Shown: positions 1 through 8,585, counted from the first letter of the stretch. The stretch: DNA of 64,000 bases from Edwardsiella anguillarum (GCF_008801815.1 NZ_VZOX01000003.1), one strand, 5' to 3'. Notes: a model not told the origin generated them from the letters alone. Numbers and translations are program-made.

Positions 1-1711
1 CGCGATTTTAACGCTGGCGCCGCAGGGTGCGTTCAACCTGCATGGTTCGCTGCTGCCGGCCTACCGCGGCCGTGCGCCGCTGAACTGGGTGCTGGTCAAC
101 GGCGAGACGGAGACCGGGGTGACGCTGCACCGAATGGAGAAGCGTGCGGACGCCGGGAATATTATCGCGCAGCGCCGTATCGCGATTGCCGAAGAGGACA
201 CGGCGCTGACGCTGCACCACAAGCTGTGCCAGTGCGCCCGCGCGCTGCTGGCCGAGGCGCTGCCGCAGATCCGCAGCGGTAGCTACGCTGAGTTCCCGCA
301 GGATGAAAGCGCCGCGACCTACGTTGGCCGCCGTACGCCGGCCGATGGTCGTCTGGAGTGGAGCAAACCGGCGCGGGAGCTGTATAACCTGGTTCGCGCG
401 GTGACGGAGCCTTGGCCGGGCGCCTTTAGCTATGCCGGTAACCGTCAGTTTACGGTCTGGCAGGCGCGCGTGCGCAGCGATCTGCCTGCCGCGCGTCCCG
501 GTACGGTGCTTTCGGCGTCGCCGCTGGCGATCGCCTGTGGCGAAGGGGCGCTGGAGATCGTGGCCGGTCAGCCGCAGGATGGCCTATATATGCAGGGCAG
601 CCAGCTGGCGGAAAGCCTGGGGCTGGTGGAGGGGGCGATTCTGAACAGCTCGCTGAACTTCGGCGTCCGCCGGGCAACCCGCGTGCTGATTCTGGGGGTT
701 AACGGCTTTATCGGCAACCACCTGACCGAGCGTCTGCTGGCGGAAGATAACTATGAAGTCTACGGCCTGGACATCGGCTCCGACGCCATCTCCCGCTTTA
801 TCGACCACCCGCGCTTCCACTTTGTGGAAGGGGATATCAGCATTCACTCCGAATGGATCGAGTATCACATTAAGAAGTGTGACGTGGTGCTGCCGCTGGT
901 GGCGATTGCAACGCCGATCGAATATACCCGTAATCCGCTGCGCGTTTTTGAGCTCGACTTTGAAGAGAATCTGAAGATTGTGCGCGACTGCGTGAAATAC
1001 AAAAAGCGCATCATCTTCCCGTCCACCTCTGAAGTCTACGGGATGTGCAGCGATCCACAGTTTGATGAGGATAGCTCTAACCTGATCGTCGGGCCGATCA
1101 ACAAACAGCGTTGGATCTACTCCGTATCCAAACAGCTGCTGGATCGCATCATTTGGGCCTACGGCGCCAAGGATGAACTGCGTTTCACGCTGTTCCGTCC
1201 CTTCAACTGGATGGGGCCGCGTCTGGACAACCTGAATGCGGCGCGTATCGGCAGCTCGCGCGCCATTACCCAGCTGATCCTGAACTTGGTGGAAGGGTCG
1301 CCGATCAAGCTGGTGGACGGCGGACGTCAGAAGCGCTGCTTTACCGACATTAAAGAAGGGGTGGAGGCGCTGTTCCGCATTATCGAAAACAAAGACAATC
1401 TGTGCGATGGGCAGATTATCAACATCGGTAACCCGGATAACGAAGCCAGCATCCGTGAGCTGGCTGAGCAGCTGCTGGTGTGCTTTGAGCAGCATCCGCT
1501 GCGCGATCGCTTCCCGCCCTTTGCCGGCTTCCGCGAGGTAGAGAGCAGCTCCTACTATGGTAAAGGCTATCAGGACGTCGAGCACCGTAAACCGAGCATC
1601 CGCAACGCGCAGCGTCTGCTGGGCTGGCAGCCGGTGATCCCGATGGAGAGCACGATCGAGGATACTCTGGACTTCTTCCTGCAGACCTTTGACGGTACGG
1701 AGCAGGAATGA
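1..1711 (+). CDS. arnA: ArnA, bifunctional UDP-L-Ara4N formyltransferase / UDP-GlcA C4-decarboxylating dehydrogenase (5' partial)
   Basis: The reading frame is open from base 2, so the gene begins outside the window; 569 residues remain of a family of about 660. The N-terminal formyltransferase part keeps the FNLHGSLLP motif with its Asn and His, and the following RADAG supplies the catalytic Asp. The C-terminal short-chain dehydrogenase part shows the GVNGFIG nucleotide-binding loop, STSEVYG, and the YSVSK Tyr/Lys pair. The enzyme makes and formylates UDP-4-amino-arabinose in the cytoplasm for lipid A modification. Its stop overlaps the arnD start as ATGA, as expected inside the arn operon. 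Confidence 0.97.
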   Translation, partial: AILTLAPQGAFNLHGSLLPAYRGRAPLNWVLVNGETETGVTLHRMEKRADAGNIIAQRRIAIAEEDTALTLHHKLCQCARALLAEALPQIRSGSYAEFPQDESAATYVGRRTPADGRLEWSKPARELYNLVRAVTEPWPGAFSYAGNRQFTVWQARVRSDLPAARPGTVLSASPLAIACGEGALEIVAGQPQDGLYMQGSQLAESLGLVEGAILNSSLNFGVRRATRVLILGVNGFIGNHLTERLLAEDNYEVYGLDIGSDAISRFIDHPRFHFVEGDISIHSEWIEYHIKKCDVVLPLVAIATPIEYTRNPLRVFELDFEENLKIVRDCVKYKKRIIFPSTSEVYGMCSDPQFDEDSSNLIVGPINKQRWIYSVSKQLLDRIIWAYGAKDELRFTLFRPFNWMGPRLDNLNAARIGSSRAITQLILNLVEGSPIKLVDGGRQKRCFTDIKEGVEALFRIIENKDNLCDGQIINIGNPDNEASIRELAEQLLVCFEQHPLRDRFPPFAGFREVESSSYYGKGYQDVEHRKPSIRNAQRLLGWQPVIPMESTIEDTLDFFLQTFDGTEQE

Positions 1712-2607
1712 AGCGGGTCGGTCTGCGCATTGACGTAGACACCTGGCGCGGCACGCGTGACGGCGTGCCGGCGCTGGTGTCGCTGCTGCGCCGGCACGGG
1801 ATCCGGGCGACGTTCTTTTTTACCCTGGGTCCGGACAATATGGGGCGCCATCTGTGGCGCCTGCTAAAGCCGCGCTTTCTGTGGAAAATGCTGCGCTCTA
1901 ACGCCGCGTCGCTGTATGGCTGGGATATCCTGCTGGCCGGGACGGCCTGGCCCGGCCGCCGGATCGGCGCCGGCCTGGCTGACACCATCGCCGCCGCCGC
2001 CAAAGAGCATGAGACTGGGCTGCACGCCTGGGATCACCATGCCTGGCAGGCCTGGGCCGGTGTTTGGTCACGGGAGAAGATGGCCGAGCAGATCGGGCTG
2101 GCCTACGATGAGCTGCAGCTGATCACCGGGGAGAGCATCGATTGCTCCGCGGTTGCCGGCTGGCGCGCTGATACGCGGGTGGTCGAGGCCAAGGAGCCTT
2201 TTGGCTTCCGCTATAACAGCGATTGCCGCGGTACGCATCCGTTTCGTCCGCTGCTGCCGGATGGCCGCCTAGGGACGGTACAGATCCCGGTGACCCTGCC
2301 TACCTGGGATGAGGCCATCGGTGTCATGACCGATGAGGCGGGATTTAATCGCTTTATTCTCGACAGCATCCTGGCCGATCGCGGCGTCCCGGTTTACACC
2401 ATTCACGCCGAAGTTGAAGGCATTGCCAAACAGGCGCAGTTTGCCCGCCTGCTGGAGATGGCGCGCGAGGCGCAGATTGAATTTTGCCCCCTCGGGGATT
2501 TATTGCCAGACGATATTACGCTGTTGCCGAGCGGACGGGTCGTCCGCGCGACGTTGGCCGGGCGTGAGGGATGGCTGGGTTGTCAGCAGGAGGTGGAGTC
2601 GCCATGA
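1708..2607 (+). CDS. arnD: ArnD, undecaprenyl-phosphate-4-deoxy-4-formamido-arabinose deformylase
   Basis: The 299-residue product begins with the polysaccharide-deacetylase signature (RIDVDTWRGT, with the metal-binding Asp pair) and has a conserved HAWDHHAW segment typical of ArnD. By family it removes the formyl group from lipid-linked Ara4FN at the inner membrane, so that the amino sugar can be flipped and transferred. Length matches the family (about 300). It overlaps arnA by 4 bp and arnT by 4 bp, which indicates translational coupling in one transcript. Confidence 0.96.
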   Translation: MKRVGLRIDVDTWRGTRDGVPALVSLLRRHGIRATFFFTLGPDNMGRHLWRLLKPRFLWKMLRSNAASLYGWDILLAGTAWPGRRIGAGLADTIAAAAKEHETGLHAWDHHAWQAWAGVWSREKMAEQIGLAYDELQLITGESIDCSAVAGWRADTRVVEAKEPFGFRYNSDCRGTHPFRPLLPDGRLGTVQIPVTLPTWDEAIGVMTDEAGFNRFILDSILADRGVPVYTIHAEVEGIAKQAQFARLLEMAREAQIEFCPLGDLLPDDITLLPSGRVVRATLAGREGWLGCQQEVESP

Positions 2608-4262
2608 AGAAGATCGCCGGATGGTTTACGCTGGCTGTACTGTTTGTCCTTTACTACATCGTCCCGCTACCGGGACGTTTATTATGGCAGCCGGATGAAA
2701 CCCGTTATGCCGAAATCAGCCGCGAGATGCTGGCCAGCGGAGACTGGATCGTGCCGCACTTCCTCGGGCTGCGCTATTTTGAAAAGCCGGTGGCCGGGTA
2801 TTGGGTGAATAACCTGGGGCAGTGGCTGTTTGGCGACGGCAACTTTGCCGTCCGCTTTGGCGCCGTGCTGGCGACGGTACTGAGTGCGCTGCTGGTGTTC
2901 TGGCTGGCGCGCCGGCTACTCTCTGGCACGCGCCCGGCCGTTTTGGCTACGCTGATTTATCTGACCAGCTTCCTGGTCTACGGCGTTGGCAGCTACGCGG
3001 TGCTCGACCCGATCTTTACCCTGTGGATGACCGCGGCCCTGTGCAGCTTCTGGCTGGGAGAGCAGGCCAGCAGTACGCGGGGCAGGGTAGGCGGCTATAT
3101 TTTGCTGGGGTTGGCCTGCGGTATGGGCTTTATGACCAAAGGATTCCTGGCGCTGGCGATCCCGGTGATTGCCGTGCTGCCCTGGGTGATAGCCCAACGG
3201 CGCTGGAAATCCCTGTTCTGCTTTGGCCCGCTGGCGGTGTTGAGCGCCATTCTCATCAGCCTGCCGTGGGTGCTAGCTATCGCACAGCGCGAGCCGGACT
3301 ACTGGCGCTATTTCTTCTGGGTCGAGCATATCCAGCGCTTTGCCGAAGATAACGCCCAGCATAAGGCGCCGTTCTGGTATTACCTGCCGATCCTCCTGAT
3401 CGGCCTGCTGCCCTGGCTGGGTCTGCTGCCCGGCGCGCTGCGGGAGGGGTGGCGTGGACGGGTCAGCCAGGGGGGCGATTTTTACCTGTTGGGCTGGGCG
3501 GTGATGCCATTCCTGCTGTTCAGTATCGCCAAGGGAAAGCTGCCGACCTATATTTTACCCTGCTTTGCGCCGCTGGCGATCCTGATGGCCGGCTATGTAC
3601 AGCGTCTGGCCGGAGAGGGAGGCAAGGCGCTACGGATCAACGGGTTGATTAACCTACTGGTCGGCCTGGGCGGCATGGCGGCGATCGTGCTGGTGCTGGC
3701 GCCCTGGGGCATCACCGGACGCCCGCTGTTCGGCGCCCAAGAGGTCAGCAAAGTGATTCTGGGCACCGTCGCCTTTGGCGTATGGGCGTTGTTTGGCGCG
3801 CTGTCGCTGCATAATCCACGCCGCTACTGGCGCTGGAGCGCCGCCTGTCCGCTGGGGATAGCCCTGCTGATCGGCGCGGCGCTGCCGCAGCAGGTCATGG
3901 AGTCCAAGCAGCCGCAGACGCTGATCCAGGCGGCGATGCCGCAGCTGCAGGCGAGCCGCTATATTCTGAGCGACAGCGTCGGCGTCGCCGCGGGTCTGGC
4001 CTGGGAGCTCAAGCGCAGCGATATCTATCTGTATGATAACACTGGTGAGCTTCAGTATGGGCTGAGCTACCCGGATGCGGCCGGTCATCTGGTCAATGCC
4101 GTGCAGTTCCCTGCCTGGCTGGCGGAGCACCGGAAGCAGGGGGCGGTCTCCCTGGTCTTACTGCTGTCGCGCAACGAACAGATTAACCCGGCGCTGCCGC
4201 CGGCGGATATGACCCTGCGGAAAGGGCGTTTCCTGCTGTTACAGTATCAGCAGCAGCCATGA
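2604..4262 (+). CDS. arnT: ArnT, undecaprenyl phosphate-alpha-L-Ara4N transferase
   Basis: This is a polytopic inner-membrane glycosyltransferase of 552 residues (family about 550). The periplasmic WQPDETRYAEIS motif after the first membrane span is the ArnT/PMT signature and carries acidic residues near the active site. The protein transfers 4-amino-arabinose from its lipid carrier to lipid A phosphates, lowering negative charge and binding of polymyxin and cationic peptides. The ATG at 2604 is preferred over the upstream in-frame ATG at 2571. It has an AGGAGG-like site just upstream, overlaps the arnD stop by 4 bp, and gives the family length. Confidence 0.96.
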   Translation: MKKIAGWFTLAVLFVLYYIVPLPGRLLWQPDETRYAEISREMLASGDWIVPHFLGLRYFEKPVAGYWVNNLGQWLFGDGNFAVRFGAVLATVLSALLVFWLARRLLSGTRPAVLATLIYLTSFLVYGVGSYAVLDPIFTLWMTAALCSFWLGEQASSTRGRVGGYILLGLACGMGFMTKGFLALAIPVIAVLPWVIAQRRWKSLFCFGPLAVLSAILISLPWVLAIAQREPDYWRYFFWVEHIQRFAEDNAQHKAPFWYYLPILLIGLLPWLGLLPGALREGWRGRVSQGGDFYLLGWAVMPFLLFSIAKGKLPTYILPCFAPLAILMAGYVQRLAGEGGKALRINGLINLLVGLGGMAAIVLVLAPWGITGRPLFGAQEVSKVILGTVAFGVWALFGALSLHNPRRYWRWSAACPLGIALLIGAALPQQVMESKQPQTLIQAAMPQLQASRYILSDSVGVAAGLAWELKRSDIYLYDNTGELQYGLSYPDAAGHLVNAVQFPAWLAEHRKQGAVSLVLLLSRNEQINPALPPADMTLRKGRFLLLQYQQQP

Positions 4263-4594
4263 GTTATCTGCTGATTATTTTCTCCAGCCTGCTCAGCTGC
4301 GCAGGACAGCTATGCCAGAAACAGGCGATGTGCGGTGTGCCCCACGGCTCACCGCGCCACCACCTGCTGCGCTGGCTGACGCTGGCGCTGATCTGTCTGG
4401 GGCTGGCGCTGCTGCTGTGGCTGGTTGTGCTCAGCCGGGTGGCGGTGAGCGTGGCGTACCCGATGCTGAGCCTGAACTATGTCCTGGTGCTGCTGGCGGC
4501 ACGGTTTATCTGGCATGAGCGGCTCGGCTGGCGCCATATTATCGGGATCACGCTGATTATGGCGGGTATTATCCTGCTGGGAGTCAACGCATGA
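4259..4594 (+). CDS. arnE: ArnE, Ara4N-phosphoundecaprenol flippase subunit
   Basis: A 111-residue small multidrug resistance-like membrane protein with four hydrophobic segments and a conserved VAYPMLSLNYVLV stretch in the third. With ArnF it forms the flippase that moves Ara4N-undecaprenyl phosphate to the periplasmic face for ArnT. Its start overlaps the arnT stop and its stop overlaps the arnF start, both as ATGA. E and F are assigned from order and similarity to the E. coli pair. Confidence 0.93.
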   Translation: MSYLLIIFSSLLSCAGQLCQKQAMCGVPHGSPRHHLLRWLTLALICLGLALLLWLVVLSRVAVSVAYPMLSLNYVLVLLAARFIWHERLGWRHIIGITLIMAGIILLGVNA

Positions 4595-4974
4595 TGGGCT
4601 ATCTGTGGGCTCTCGCCAGCGTCGCGCTGGTCAGTGCGGCGCAGCTGATGATGCGTTATACCATGATGCACTGCAGCGACGGGGCGCAGCTTATCTCCGC
4701 GCTGCTCCGCGCAGAGCCGTGGGTCTGGTGGCTACCGGGCGGCATTCTGTGCTATGGCCTGTCGATGCTGTGCTGGCTGTTTGCGCTGCGCGATCTGCCG
4801 CTGAATCGAGCGTATCCATTGCTGAGCCTCAGCTATGTGCTGGTCTGCGCCCTGGCGGTCTCCCTGCCGCTGTTCGATGAACAGCTTAACGGGGGAAAGT
4901 TATTGGGAATGGGCTTGATTATACTGGGGTTGCTGGTGATTTACCCCCCCTGGCGCCGCGCGGGAAAGTCGTGA
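4591..4974 (+). CDS. arnF: ArnF, Ara4N-phosphoundecaprenol flippase subunit
   Basis: A 127-residue, four-helix membrane protein homologous to ArnE (NRAYPLLSLSYVLVC in the same place as its partner). It is the last gene of the arn operon; the coding sequence is GC-rich and overlaps arnE by 4 bp. ArnE and ArnF act together as the flippase for the Ara4N lipid carrier. No convincing intrinsic terminator is seen immediately after its stop. Confidence 0.93.
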   Translation: MMGYLWALASVALVSAAQLMMRYTMMHCSDGAQLISALLRAEPWVWWLPGGILCYGLSMLCWLFALRDLPLNRAYPLLSLSYVLVCALAVSLPLFDEQLNGGKLLGMGLIILGLLVIYPPWRRAGKS

Positions 4975-5100
4975 ATGCGACGGCTGTCCCGTTAGCCTGC
5001 CAGCGACGGGGTGTTCATTTTATTTGATAAATTGCGTGAATAGTTGTAGCGGCGTAGACTGACTTCACACCCTGAGTGGTTTAGCCGAGCAGGCAATCTT

Positions 5101-5217
5101 ATGCAACTCATTCATGCTTTTATCAAAACGCACGCGCAGCTGATGGCGGCCTTCTGGTCCGTGCTGATTGTACTCATTGAAGCCTCCATCGCACTGTATA
5201 TACTGCGTAACGTCTAA
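5101..5217 (+). CDS. putative 38-residue single-span membrane protein
   Basis: This short ORF encodes a peptide with a polar N-terminus (MQLIHAFIKTHAQ), then about 20 hydrophobic residues (FWSVLIVLIEASIALYI) and a short basic tail (LRNV), the usual layout of enterobacterial one-helix small proteins. An AGCAGG sequence lies about 7 bases before the ATG. A perfect 7-bp hairpin follows the stop. I do not recognise a family. Coding status is inferred only from composition, ribosome site and the hairpin, so it could be chance. Confidence 0.4.
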   Translation: MQLIHAFIKTHAQLMAAFWSVLIVLIEASIALYILRNV

Positions 5218-5235
5218 GCCGGGGCGCTCCCCGGC
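5218..5235 (+). other. GC-rich hairpin after the small membrane ORF
   Basis: GCCGGGG pairs perfectly with CCCCGGC across a 4-base CGCT loop, immediately after the TAA of the putative small protein. There is no downstream T run, so it is not a canonical intrinsic terminator; it may protect or stop the transcript. Confidence 0.4.
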
Positions 5236-5420
5236 ATCGCGCCGCTTGTCGGCGCGGCTGTCGCCATCTTCTCCCGCCGCTTTATCCTGTCCGTCTCGCT
5301 ACGTTGGCATCGATGCGTAGCGCGTTATTATCGGTTAACTCATTGTTATATTGTGTTATTTTTAATCAATGCGTAAAGCGGAGCGGACAGTCTCTGGAGC
5401 GGCGTGCGCAGTGGGGGGAA

Positions 5421-5449
5421 TTGACCCGCCGCGTTAAAAAGCGAATAAT
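5421..5449 (+). promoter_or_regulatory. candidate sigma-70 promoter of tRNA-Lys
   Basis: TTGACC (-35) and AATAAT (-10) are separated by 17 bp and end about 10 bp before the mature tRNA 5' end. This is an inference from sequence match only. Confidence 0.5.
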
Positions 5450-5459
5450 ACTCGGCGTT

Positions 5460-5535
5460 GGGTCGTTAGCTCAGCTGGCAGAGCAGTTGACTCTTAATCA
5501 ATTGGTCGACGGTTCGATCCCGTCACGACCCACCA
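5460..5535 (+). tRNA. tRNA-Lys(CTT)
   Basis: A 76-nt cloverleaf: acceptor GGGTCGT pairs with ACGACCC, the D arm contains AGCTCAGCTGGCAGAGC, the anticodon loop CTCTTAA lies in a GTTGA/TCAAT stem, the T arm is GACGG-TTCGATC-CCGTC, and CCA is encoded. The body is nearly identical to E. coli tRNA-Lys, but the anticodon is CTT instead of TTT, so it reads AAG only. Confidence 0.95.
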
Positions 5536-5543
5536 ACAATTTC

Positions 5544-5576
5544 AAGGCGTTGCGCTAATGGCGTAGCGCCTTTTTT
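5544..5576 (+). terminator. intrinsic terminator after tRNA-Lys
   Basis: AAGGCG and the following GCGC pair imperfectly (about 10 of 12 positions) with GCGTAGCGCCTT across a short loop, followed by TTTTTT. It lies 9 bp after the encoded CCA. Confidence 0.8.
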
Positions 5577-5708
5577 GTTATCGATAGCCTGCCTGTGTCG
5601 ATACTGATCGCGGTGCCCTCCGCTTTGGGCAGGGGCGATGGGCTTTAGCCCCTGTGCAGGGCGAGCGTGAGAGCGGAGCCCGAACTCGCTTACGTTGGCA
5701 AAATCAGT

Positions 5709-6266
5709 CTAGGCCGGTTTTTTTACCCTTATGATATTTTCTGCTTTTGGCGTGTAGACCGTATGGTTTGACGGAATATTTTTATTGATAAAGCTCATTG
5801 CGCCGATAGTGACATTATCGCCTATATGCAAATCATCACCGATGATGCAGCAGTTGGCGCCGATCTCGACGTTATCACCGATATAGATTTTCCCCGCCTG
5901 ATCGTTTTGTTTTACGCCAATGGTCACATTTTGTCTGATATACAGATTGTTGCCTATGACGCAGTGCCCGGTGATCACAATGCCGACATAGTGGGCGATG
6001 CGCAGCCCCTCACCGATCTCACAGCCAAGCTTGATATCAAGGCAGTATTTATTCCGTAGGTTTCGGCTGATGCGCACCGCCGTTTTTTTAGCCGTACCAC
6101 TGCGGTGTAAGTAATTGGCGATGCGCCACCAAAAGTAGAATCGGCGCTCAGGGCACTTGAATGCCTTGTGCAGCGTTTTGAGCCAGGAGAAGGGTTGGTC
6201 TGAGACCATTACTTCGCGGCGCAGACACCGTTTCAGGTGGGATAGCTCGTGGTCATGCGGTTTCAT
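5709..6266 (-). CDS. serine acetyltransferase-like left-handed beta-helix (hexapeptide) acyltransferase
   Basis: The 185-residue product has an alpha-helical N-terminal part and, from about residue 78, hexapeptide repeats (CEIGEGLRIAHYVGIVITG, VIGNNLYIRQNVTIG, IYIGDNVEIGANCCIIGD, LHIGDNVTIGAMSFI). The HYVGIVI segment carries the catalytic His seen in serine O-acetyltransferases. It is shorter than CysE (about 273), and such short forms often modify polysaccharides, so the substrate is uncertain. It stands alone, convergent with tRNA-Lys, and looks more AT-rich than the arn genes, which hints at transfer next to the tRNA. Confidence 0.8.
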   Translation of the reverse strand: MKPHDHELSHLKRCLRREVMVSDQPFSWLKTLHKAFKCPERRFYFWWRIANYLHRSGTAKKTAVRISRNLRNKYCLDIKLGCEIGEGLRIAHYVGIVITGHCVIGNNLYIRQNVTIGVKQNDQAGKIYIGDNVEIGANCCIIGDDLHIGDNVTIGAMSFINKNIPSNHTVYTPKAENIIRVKKPA

Positions 6267-6657
6267 CGGTTGTGTTCTACCTCCGGTAAAAAGTGGCCAC
6301 TATAATGCGGCGTCATCTCGGCGCCGTCCAATGACTTTGTCTCCGCCGGGGTGCGGCGGTGACGATCTGGCACGCGTGGGACGGCACGCTATCTATTTGA
6401 ATATTAATTCCTGGCGCTCCCGCGCGTGGGGGATTGCTATGCGCATCTTGTTTTTTTTACCCGCCGCTAAAAATAGGATCGCTGCGCCCACGGCGGCGGG
6501 TGAGTAGCGGAGCGGCCATTTTTTATTCTATTCTGATACGTGAAGGGGGCCGGCCAGGCCCCCTGAGCAGGGGCTTGGGGAGCGCGCGTCCACGGGCGGC
6601 TATGGTGGCTTAGCGATAGATCCAGATGACGTTGGATAAAAAATATAGCGAGATTTT
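6267..6657. other. 391-bp divergent intergenic region
   Basis: No gene is supported here. It should hold promoters for the leftward acetyltransferase and the rightward MOSC fusion gene. A perfect 7-bp hairpin (GGGGGCC/GGCCCCC, 6545-6563) lies about 95 bp before the MOSC gene, and ACCCGCCGC near 6460 is mirrored by GGCGGCGGGT near 6495. A 116-residue ORF crossing from the acetyltransferase lacks protein-like character and was rejected. Confidence 0.5.
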
Positions 6658-8481
6658 ATGCTGACAGTAAAGGCGCTGTACCACTACCCGCTGAAGTCCG
6701 GGGCGGGAGAGGCGGCGGAGCGGGTGTCCGTGGCATCATACGGTATCGTTCAGGATCGGCAGTTTATGCTGATCAAGGCGGCGGACAGCCGTATGGTGAC
6801 GGCAAGGACGCACCCGCAGCTGCTGGGGGTTCGCGTCAGCCAAGATGCCGACAGCGTCACCTTTCATTCGGCGATGCAGACGCCGCTGCGAGTGCGGTGG
6901 GCCCAGTTTGTTCGCGGCTCACGACAGACTGCCGTGTGGGGGGATGCGTTTTCTGCCCTGAGCGTCGGTGAGGAGGCCGATAGGTGGTTTAGCCAGCTGT
7001 TAAGAGAGCCGGTAACGTTGGTCTTTAACGGTGAAGCGCCCCGGCGTCACCGCGGGGATACGCCGACGCCGCTGAGTCTGGCGGACGCGGCGCCGCTGCT
7101 TCTGCTATCCGAGGCGTCGCTGGACGCTCTCAACGCACGCTCGCCAGAGCAGCATACGCTGCAGCAGTTCCGCCCGAACATCGTGGTGCAGGGAAGTCAG
7201 CCCTTCGCCGAGGATGGCTGGAAAACGCTCCGGATCGGCGGCGTGACGTTTGCCGTTAGCGCCCCTTGCTCCCGCTGCGTACTGACGACGATCGATCCGC
7301 AAACGCAGCAGATGAAGCCCGGCAATGAGCCGCTGACGACGCTGGGCCAGTTCCGCAGGGAGGCGCGGACGGGAGAGATCCATTTTGGGGTTTATCTGAC
7401 GCCGCTGACTCCCGGCGAGATAGTCTGTTCGGATCCCGTTGATATCGTGGCAACGCAGGCGCCCTATCCCTATGTCGATCGGCTGCCTGAAACGATCGCG
7501 TTGATTTGCTATGCGGTAGAGCCCATCTGCCGAGATTTCACCACGTTCTGGTTTAAACGGGCCGATGGCTTGCCCCTGCCGCCCTATCTGGCCGGACAGC
7601 ACCTGCCGGTGACGCTCAGGATAGGGCCGCGGCGCTATCAGCGCTGCTATACTCTCTCCTCGTCGCCAACCCGTGGCGATCGCTGGTCGATCGGCGTGAA
7701 AAGGGTGCCGTCTGGCACCGTGTCGAGTTGGCTCCACCGCCATATGCGCGTGGGGCAGCCGCTCCGTGCCGCGGCGCCGGAAGGAGCCTTTTTCCTCGAT
7801 CGCCGCCCTGCGGGCCCCATTGCCCTGATCAGCGCCGGCAGCGGCGTTACGCCGGCCATATCCATGCTGAGGATGTTGGCCGATCGGCAATGGATCGATG
7901 ATGTGATTTTTTACCATCAGTGTCAGACAGCGCAGGATAGGGCTTTTGCGGATGAGCTACAGCAGATCCAGCGTGCGCATCCGTCTTTGACCGTGATTAC
8001 GGCGGTGTCCCGCCCCGACAGCGAGTGGCAGGGGATATCGGGGCGCTTCGATGCCGCCCGCGTCGCGCTGTTTCCTGCGCTGGCGCAGCGCCATGTCTAT
8101 GTCTGTGGACCCGCAGGCTTTATGGCGCAGGTACAAACGCTGCTGCTGGCCGCCGGGCTGCCCGTGGAGCAGTGGCATCAAGAGCATTTTGGCGAAGCCG
8201 TGCGCAGCGATAACCGCGCCTATCGCTCGGTGCAGATACGTATCAATGGTAATACGTTCAGGGGAAATAACCAGGCGTCGCTGCTCGCGCAGGCGGAGAG
8301 CGCCGGTGTCAGTATGGCCTGTAGCTGCAGGGCGGGCGTGTGCGGCAAGTGTAAGGTACTGCTTAACGCCGGTTCGGTTGAGCAGCCTCAGCGCGTAGCG
8401 CTCAGCGCCGATGAGGCGAATGCGGGCTACATACTGGCCTGCTGTGCGATACCGCAGGAGGATATTGTTATCGGGGAGTAA
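6658..8481 (+). CDS. MOSC domain / NAD(P)H-flavin oxidoreductase / 2Fe-2S ferredoxin fusion protein (YcbX-like N-terminus)
   Basis: The 607-residue protein has three parts. Residues 1 to about 260 form a YcbX-like MOSC N-terminal plus MOSC domain, including the conserved APCSRCVLTTIDP cysteine motif. Residues about 270-500 form a ferredoxin-reductase-type module with an RCYTLSS flavin motif near 328, a GSGVTP nucleotide motif near 393 and CGPAGFM near 482. Residues from about 515 form a plant-type 2Fe-2S ferredoxin with C-x4-C-x2-C (near 556/561/564) and a distal Cys near 594. E. coli YcbX (about 369 residues) has MOSC plus ferredoxin only and reduces N-hydroxylated compounds with a molybdenum cofactor. 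Here an electron-supplying reductase is inserted, suggesting a self-sufficient enzyme. A strong hairpin follows. Confidence 0.88.
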   Translation: MLTVKALYHYPLKSGAGEAAERVSVASYGIVQDRQFMLIKAADSRMVTARTHPQLLGVRVSQDADSVTFHSAMQTPLRVRWAQFVRGSRQTAVWGDAFSALSVGEEADRWFSQLLREPVTLVFNGEAPRRHRGDTPTPLSLADAAPLLLLSEASLDALNARSPEQHTLQQFRPNIVVQGSQPFAEDGWKTLRIGGVTFAVSAPCSRCVLTTIDPQTQQMKPGNEPLTTLGQFRREARTGEIHFGVYLTPLTPGEIVCSDPVDIVATQAPYPYVDRLPETIALICYAVEPICRDFTTFWFKRADGLPLPPYLAGQHLPVTLRIGPRRYQRCYTLSSSPTRGDRWSIGVKRVPSGTVSSWLHRHMRVGQPLRAAAPEGAFFLDRRPAGPIALISAGSGVTPAISMLRMLADRQWIDDVIFYHQCQTAQDRAFADELQQIQRAHPSLTVITAVSRPDSEWQGISGRFDAARVALFPALAQRHVYVCGPAGFMAQVQTLLLAAGLPVEQWHQEHFGEAVRSDNRAYRSVQIRINGNTFRGNNQASLLAQAESAGVSMACSCRAGVCGKCKVLLNAGSVEQPQRVALSADEANAGYILACCAIPQEDIVIGE

Positions 8482-8485
8482 TGGT

Positions 8486-8513
8486 ACAGGAGCCCATCGT
8501 CATGGGCTCCTGT
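8486..8513 (+). terminator. hairpin terminator after the MOSC fusion gene
   Basis: A perfect 12-bp stem (ACAGGAGCCCAT with its complement) and 4-base loop begin 5 bp after the stop, followed by a modest T-rich tail (TCTTTGATT). Confidence 0.7.
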
Positions 8514-8585
8514 CTTTGATTCTCGATCCGGCAGCTCAGGTCAAGGCCGTCATCGCTATTGCGGATCGCTAATCCAAGTCTGGTT

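Noticed and set aside
584..1585. 333-codon minus-strand ORF across arnA
   Set aside because: It is the antisense shadow of well-conserved arnA and has no domain or ribosome site.
5304..5558. 84-codon ORF spanning tRNA-Lys
   Set aside because: It covers the tRNA and its promoter; the peptide end is translated tRNA.
5536..6657. Integrative element at tRNA-Lys
   Set aside because: No integrase and no second copy of the tRNA 3' end was seen; kept only as a weak transfer hint.
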